From assembly GCA_002172915.1 (NCBI GenBank), contig NHBW01000006.1, positions 62,001 to 126,000 on the forward strand: 64,000 bases of DNA, given 5' to 3'. The position numbers were made by a program, and so were the translations under genes. The DNA is from Hyphomonas sp. TMED17. Lineage in GTDB: Bacteria > Pseudomonadota > Alphaproteobacteria > Caulobacterales > Hyphomonadaceae. This document shows positions 60,275 to 64,000 of this stretch, piece after piece (position 1 is the stretch's first letter; each line of letters begins with the position of its first letter). The notes under the pieces are model-generated. The model saw only the letters and a list, made by a program, of their open reading frames with translations, ran no database searches and was not told the DNA's origin.

Positions 60275-61633
60275 CTAGTGATTTTCGACCGCATTGCCAT
60301 TTGCCGTGGGAAGATCATTAGCCGCCATCAGAGCTGGTTCCGGAAGATCGGAAAGCGCCCGGGCCGCATCGATTTCATCACGCCGGACCTGGAATTCAGC
60401 AAACATTTCAGGAGCCATTTCCAGCTTCCGGCCAGTCGGCAATTTCAGCGTCATGGCATTAACCGCACGGCCATTAACATGGACCTCATAATGCAGGTGA
60501 GGCCCTGTTGATGCGCCGGTTGAACCGACATAGCCAATGATATCGCCCTGACGCACACGTTTGCCGGACCGGATCCCCGGGCCATAACGCGACAAATGGG
60601 CGTAAGCTGTCTTATAACCATTGGCGTGCCGGATCCGGACATAATTGCCATAACCGCCATTTCGGCTGGCCCGTTCGACCGTGCCATGCCCGGCGGCATA
60701 AACAGGCGTTCCGGTTGGCGCCGCAAAATCGGTACCCTTATGCATCCGGTTATAACCGCTGATCGGGTGGCGACGGGGGCCAAATGATGATGAAAGACGC
60801 GCCCCGTTAATAGGTGTCTTCATCAGAAATCTGGTCGCACTCTCGCCATTAAACTGAAAATAATCGGTGACATTGTCGTCGCCCGTCGTGAAGCGGTAAA
60901 AAGCTTTATCGACAGCCCCGCCCCTCAGCGCAGCATAATGAACATCACCGCGCCGAATGACCTCGCCACGTTCATCGACCATCACATCATAGACCAGCTC
61001 GAACTCATCCCCGGGATAGAGTTCGCGCTGGAAATCCACGTCATAGGCAAAGACCTGCGCGAAATCGACAACTTGCTGGTCGCCTGCGCCAAGCTCGCGC
61101 CCATCCCGATAAAGACTGTTAGTTATTGTCCCGCGAATGACTTCTTGTCTAACCGACAATTTCGATTTGATTTCGACCGGCAGAAACGACGACCCGTCAA
61201 CGCGTTTGGTTAACAGCCGCCGGCCCGGCTCGATATCAATCGCGAGCGCGGTTAACTCAGCCTCATCTGTAAACGTGCTGACTGCCAGACCCGGCCGCAA
61301 GCGGCGTGTATCTATATATCCCGCATCGATTAGGCTCATCATCGCCCGGTGCGCATCGCCGGCCGGAATATCAAGACGCGACATAAGACCTGACAATGTC
61401 TCTCGTGGCTGCAAAGTTGTGTCCTGGCGAACCATCGGACGGGGGTGTCCGTAATCCTCGGCTTCAAACAAGACTGTCGCCAGTGTCGGTATTACTTCCG
61501 GCTCTGATTCAGCGGCCTCGGTTTCGCCGGAAAAAGCACCAATGACAAACAGGATAAAGACGAACGTGGCGACGAACATACCGGCCTGCGCAAACCTCGA
61601 ACGGTCTGAAAGGGTCCTGATCACGTGTTCCAT
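60275..61633 (-). CDS. M23-family peptidoglycan endopeptidase (MepM-like)
   Basis: Membrane-anchored, periplasmic zinc peptidase of 452 residues. One N-terminal helix (about 17-36) is followed by a LysM/OapA-like region (TLQPRETLSGLMSRLDIPAG) and the C-terminal LytM domain, with zinc ligands in RMHKGTDFAAPTG and GPHLHYEVHVNG. All ligands are present, so it should be active rather than an EnvC-like activator. I chose ATG 61633 for its GAGG at good distance; ATG 61648 is possible. It is divergent from the AsmA-like gene. Confidence 0.9.
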   Translation of the reverse strand: MEHVIRTLSDRSRFAQAGMFVATFVFILFVIGAFSGETEAAESEPEVIPTLATVLFEAEDYGHPRPMVRQDTTLQPRETLSGLMSRLDIPAGDAHRAMMSLIDAGYIDTRRLRPGLAVSTFTDEAELTALAIDIEPGRRLLTKRVDGSSFLPVEIKSKLSVRQEVIRGTITNSLYRDGRELGAGDQQVVDFAQVFAYDVDFQRELYPGDEFELVYDVMVDERGEVIRRGDVHYAALRGGAVDKAFYRFTTGDDNVTDYFQFNGESATRFLMKTPINGARLSSSFGPRRHPISGYNRMHKGTDFAAPTGTPVYAAGHGTVERASRNGGYGNYVRIRHANGYKTAYAHLSRYGPGIRSGKRVRQGDIIGYVGSTGASTGPHLHYEVHVNGRAVNAMTLKLPTGRKLEMAPEMFAEFQVRRDEIDAARALSDLPEPALMAANDLPTANGNAVENH

Positions 61634-61703
61634 ACGGGCCTCATCCATTCATTCGCGCCAGCGAATCTCAAAAACAACAACCAATATTCCTTATACGAAA
61701 AGA

Positions 61704-61749
61704 TTAACCAAGTATTTGCAGGTGTTAATCAAATGACAATTTTAACCAA
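61704..61749. promoter_or_regulatory. Twin TTAACCAA boxes in a divergent promoter region
   Basis: TTAACCAA occurs in the same orientation at 61704-61711 and 61742-61749, 38 bases apart, between the M23 gene (-) and the AsmA-like gene (+). CtrA half sites in Caulobacter read TTAACCAT, so each box differs only in the last base. Neither box has the full TTAA-N7-TTAA. A GAATC lies at 61663-61667. The CtrA link is inference. Confidence 0.35.
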
Positions 61750-61824
61750 AAAATGCTGTCCTTTCCATTAAATATAAGAAAATATCGTACGGGTTGAAAT
61801 TGTCGTGCAAACTGGACGCTTAAA

Positions 61825-63246
61825 TTGCGAAAAATATGGCTTATACCGGCTGCAATCGGGGCCCTTCTGGGTCTGCTCGTTCTGACACTGCCGCTGACCG
61901 CACCGCTCATGCTGACGGTCCTTATGACGCGCCTGTGTCAAAGCGCGGAGCTGACATGTGACGGAACAGTCAACACATTCGAGCTTCACCGGATCGCTAT
62001 TACCGATTTGGAACTCGACGCTGATCGCGGACCAAACCATCTCACAATCGACCACATCGATTTCGAACTGGGCTGGAGCGGCCTGTTCCAGCCTTATATT
62101 ACATCGGTTAAAATTGATAATCCGACCATCCTGCTCGCCCTCGACCACACCCTCCTAGGCCAGCAGAGAGATACCGAAGCCCGGTCGGCGGCTTTAGCCT
62201 GGAACAGTCCCGGTCAAGTCGAACCGGATATTCAGATCGAGAATGGCACGCTTAAGCTGCTGACGCTTGCCGGACCCGTAAAAGCAGATTTTTCGTTACA
62301 AAGGAATGCTGGTGCAGACAGCTCAGCCACATTTCAGATAGCGCCAGCCGAGCTGCGTTTACTCGACCAGCATCTCAATATTAGCGCTGCAACAGCACAG
62401 CTCGCCACCCGCGAAAACCGGCTAGAAATCAATCTTGATCTCGCAATCGCAGATCTCAGACTCGGCGAGATATCGGCGGACCAGCTAGCTGTTAGCATCA
62501 CCAGCGATGACTCTGACATTGACACTTTAGCCTGGCGTTTGAACGCCGACGAAATCACCGCGGGCGATCGCATAACGGCCGAGCATATTGCTCTACGCAG
62601 AAGCGCCAGCCGTCCCGTTGATAAAACTGGCACGAGCGAGATTCTGTCGGCAATTATACCGTTCAGCGTGTCTGGAACAATTGGCGCTGTTGCCACTCAG
62701 GAATTGAACGCCGTGTCGGCCAAGCTTAACGGTATGATCACCCCTCAGGCCAATGCCGAGACAATCGCGCTATCCTTTCAGCTTGAAGCGTCGGACGTGT
62801 TAATATCGGCGGTCAAAACGATGCATGCCGCAATATCTTTTGCCGGTGATCTGTCGCAAACCGATGACACGATTTCGGGACATGGCGACCTCACGCTTGA
62901 CACAATAAGCGCCGGATCCGGCGCTGAAGATTTACGTGCGGTATTAGCGCCATACCTGGCGGACGCTCTGTCGCGACTCGGCCACGGGTCTGGTATTGCG
63001 GACATTCCAATGGACGGTCTGTCGATAAATGCGCCCTACCATTTTCAGCGCCTGAGCGATACGAATTGGCAGGTAACATTTCCTGACCCGGTCAACATCC
63101 ATTTCAAGCCTCGGATCGGGCGAGGCGAGCGATCTCTTGCAACCGGCATGGCCGAAACGATCAGCATTATTCCAGATATTAAAATCAATCCGGATGGACT
63201 GGTTCCGCTACAAGATAGCCATCCCCAAGCTGCTGGTGCCAGCTGA
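61825..63246 (+). CDS. Predicted membrane-anchored AsmA/YdbH-like protein of unknown function
   Basis: The 473 residues start with one membrane segment (about 4-32, LIPAAIGALLGLLVLTL), followed by a periplasmic beta-rich region with repeated amphipathic strands (FELHRIAITDLELDADRG; LTIDHIDFELGWSGLFQPY), the look of AsmA/TamB/YdbH-type bridge proteins. It is shorter than typical YdbH proteins (800 or more residues). The start is a TTG at 61825; no in-frame ATG precedes the membrane segment. Family placement is by visual impression only. Confidence 0.55.
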   Translation: MRKIWLIPAAIGALLGLLVLTLPLTAPLMLTVLMTRLCQSAELTCDGTVNTFELHRIAITDLELDADRGPNHLTIDHIDFELGWSGLFQPYITSVKIDNPTILLALDHTLLGQQRDTEARSAALAWNSPGQVEPDIQIENGTLKLLTLAGPVKADFSLQRNAGADSSATFQIAPAELRLLDQHLNISAATAQLATRENRLEINLDLAIADLRLGEISADQLAVSITSDDSDIDTLAWRLNADEITAGDRITAEHIALRRSASRPVDKTGTSEILSAIIPFSVSGTIGAVATQELNAVSAKLNGMITPQANAETIALSFQLEASDVLISAVKTMHAAISFAGDLSQTDDTISGHGDLTLDTISAGSGAEDLRAVLAPYLADALSRLGHGSGIADIPMDGLSINAPYHFQRLSDTNWQVTFPDPVNIHFKPRIGRGERSLATGMAETISIIPDIKINPDGLVPLQDSHPQAAGAS

Positions 63247-63255
63247 CCGTGAGAC

Positions 63256-63330
63256 CAGCGATAAAACAGGACACGAAACACGCCACAAAGCCTGTCATAA
63301 AACCAGGCCCAAAGCCGGCCATGAGGCGGC
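63256..63330. repeat. Degenerate tandem repeat, about 30 bases per unit
   Basis: ATAAAACAGG and ATAAAACCAGG, each followed later by CACAAAGCCTGTCAT and CCCAAAGCCGGCCAT, mark two imperfect copies of a unit of roughly 30-36 bases in the 168-base gap after the AsmA-like gene. Read on the minus strand, one frame gives a Gly/Phe-rich hydrophobic stretch (MAGFGPGFMTGFVACF). Confidence 0.4.
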
Positions 63331-63414
63331 CTCGTGAAATGGCGATAGAACCAATCAAAACAGCCGCAGATTTGGTGATTGGAAATAGACACTTTTTGCC
63401 CTATCTCTGCAACT

Positions 63415-63651
63415 ATGTTCAGTAAGATAAGTCTCTATCTCGTCGCCGCGCTCAGCCTGGTCCTAGTCCTGGTAGGAGTGGCAGCCCTTTGGACAGAACT
63501 CGGTGTGAACATGACACCTCATGGCTGGATCGCCTATGGTCTGGGCGCCGCCGCAAGTTTTGCGCTGGCCGGCGGGTTGTTTCACCTGACCTTCAAAAGC
63601 GCGAGGCAAGGTTATGATGATCGCGTCGGGAGCGACAAGCTGAACGATTAG
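63415..63651 (+). CDS. Small two-helix membrane protein, unknown
   Basis: The 78 residues have two predicted membrane helices (about 5-26, LYLVAALSLVLVLVGVAALW, and 40-60, YGLGAAASFALAGGLFHLTF) separated by a short loop. I do not recognise a family. The ATG at 63415 is chosen because the frame upstream to 63379 adds non-hydrophobic residues. It lies 59 bases before the ChpT-like gene on the same strand. Confidence 0.6.
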   Translation: MFSKISLYLVAALSLVLVLVGVAALWTELGVNMTPHGWIAYGLGAAASFALAGGLFHLTFKSARQGYDDRVGSDKLND

Positions 63652-63710
63652 AAGCGCAATTTTCGCTCGAATCAGTTACCGTCCGGCAAAACCAGCCAGA
63701 GGAATGGTGA

Positions 63711-64000
63711 ATGATAGAACCTTCTATGCTTGCAACTTATATCGCCTCACGGATTTGCCATGATTTGATATCACCAGTGGCTTCGGTGAATTCAGCGCTC
63801 GAACTCCTCGACGATACAACCGATCCTGAAATGCAGGCGCAAGCCGAGCAATTGCTTGTCAGTGGCGCCGAAGCCGCGACAGCCCGCCTACAATTATTAC
63901 GATACGCCTTCGGGTCGGCTGGCCTGTCGGACTCCGCGGCAGACCGTCACGAGGTAAAAACAATTATTGAAAGCTTTATGAGCACTCATAAACCGAATGT
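63711..64000 (+). CDS. chpT: Histidine phosphotransferase ChpT (5' part, cut by window edge)
   Basis: ChpT passes phosphate from CckA to CtrA and CpdR in the alphaproteobacterial cell-cycle relay. About 96 residues are visible. YIASRICHDLISPVASVNSA contains the phosphorylated His (His17) in the SRICHDLISPV context typical of ChpT, and the two-helix bundle continues with LELLDD and ARLQLLRYAFG. The ATG at 63711 has AGAGGA upstream. A GAATC lies 38 bases before the start. The C-terminal Bergerat-like domain is outside the window. Confidence 0.88.
   Translation, partial: MIEPSMLATYIASRICHDLISPVASVNSALELLDDTTDPEMQAQAEQLLVSGAEAATARLQLLRYAFGSAGLSDSAADRHEVKTIIESFMSTHKPN

Noticed and set aside
1..64000. 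CRISPR arrays, insertion sequences, phage genes
   Set aside because: No regularly spaced repeats, transposase or integrase frames, or phage structural genes were seen.

Overview
The window is chromosomal core DNA of an alphaproteobacterium. The reasons are the complete division and cell-wall (dcw) cluster ending in lpxC, the alphaproteobacterial cell-cycle regulator GcrA, the start of a ChpT-like phosphotransferase at the right edge, a CarD-type regulator next to fdxA, a group-2 RpoH sigma factor and a TorF-family porin. GcrA together with ChpT and an Oar-like TonB-dependent receptor suggests a stalked or marine group such as Maricaulales/Hyphomonadaceae/Robiginitomaculaceae; that placement is inference. 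I see no rRNA, tRNA, CRISPR array, prophage or insertion sequence.

Layout. 1-5.8 kb (+): the 3' end of an acyl-CoA dehydrogenase gene, carB, greA and an ELM1-family gene. 5.8-25.2 kb (-): an unbroken dcw cluster transcribed mraZ-rsmH-ftsL-ftsI-murE-murF-mraY-murD-ftsW-murG-murC-murB-ddlB-ftsQ-ftsA-ftsZ-lpxC, with many start/stop overlaps in its first half and phased MraZ-type boxes upstream of mraZ. 25.6-32 kb (+): trkH, then proA-nadD-rsfS-rlmH, an SDR reductase and a porin closed by a terminator. 32.2-37.3 kb: gcrA (-), an ABC-2 permease coupled to an ABC-F ATPase (+), an RsuA/RluF-family pseudouridine synthase and a GNAT protein (both -). 37.5-40.5 kb (+): purQ and purL, without purS. 40.7-48.5 kb (-): an M28 lipoprotein peptidase, zapE with a rhomboid protease, the agmatine-to-putrescine pair aguA-aguB, and a large Oar-like TonB-dependent receptor. 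48.7-55.2 kb (+): a GT39-type glycosyltransferase, a Suv3-like helicase, an S4 protein, a TerB-like protein, fdxA and carD. 55.3-60.1 kb: an amidohydrolase (-), then an rpoH2-type sigma factor and clpB (+). 60.3-64 kb: an M23 peptidase (-), an AsmA/YdbH-like protein, a small two-helix membrane protein and the start of chpT (all +).

How the genes work together. The dcw block supplies nearly all of lipid II synthesis (MurB-MurG, MraY, Ddl), the septal machinery (FtsZ, FtsA, FtsQ, FtsL, FtsI, FtsW) and the first committed step of lipid A (LpxC). ZapE, the M23 peptidase, GcrA and ChpT add division and cell-cycle functions. CarB, PurQ and PurL serve nucleotide synthesis, ProA and NadD proline and NAD synthesis, RsfS, RlmH and the pseudouridine synthase ribosome maturation, and RpoH2 and ClpB stress response.

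Most of the sequence is ordinary housekeeping. I found no clearly new multi-gene system. The points most worth a second look are the phased MraZ operator, the solo ABC-2 permease coupled to an ABC-F protein, the rpoH2-clpB pair with an ambiguous sigma start, the twin TTAACCAA boxes between the M23 and AsmA-like genes, the repeat-bearing segment at 63.25-63.41 kb, and a REP-like palindrome at 55.25 kb.
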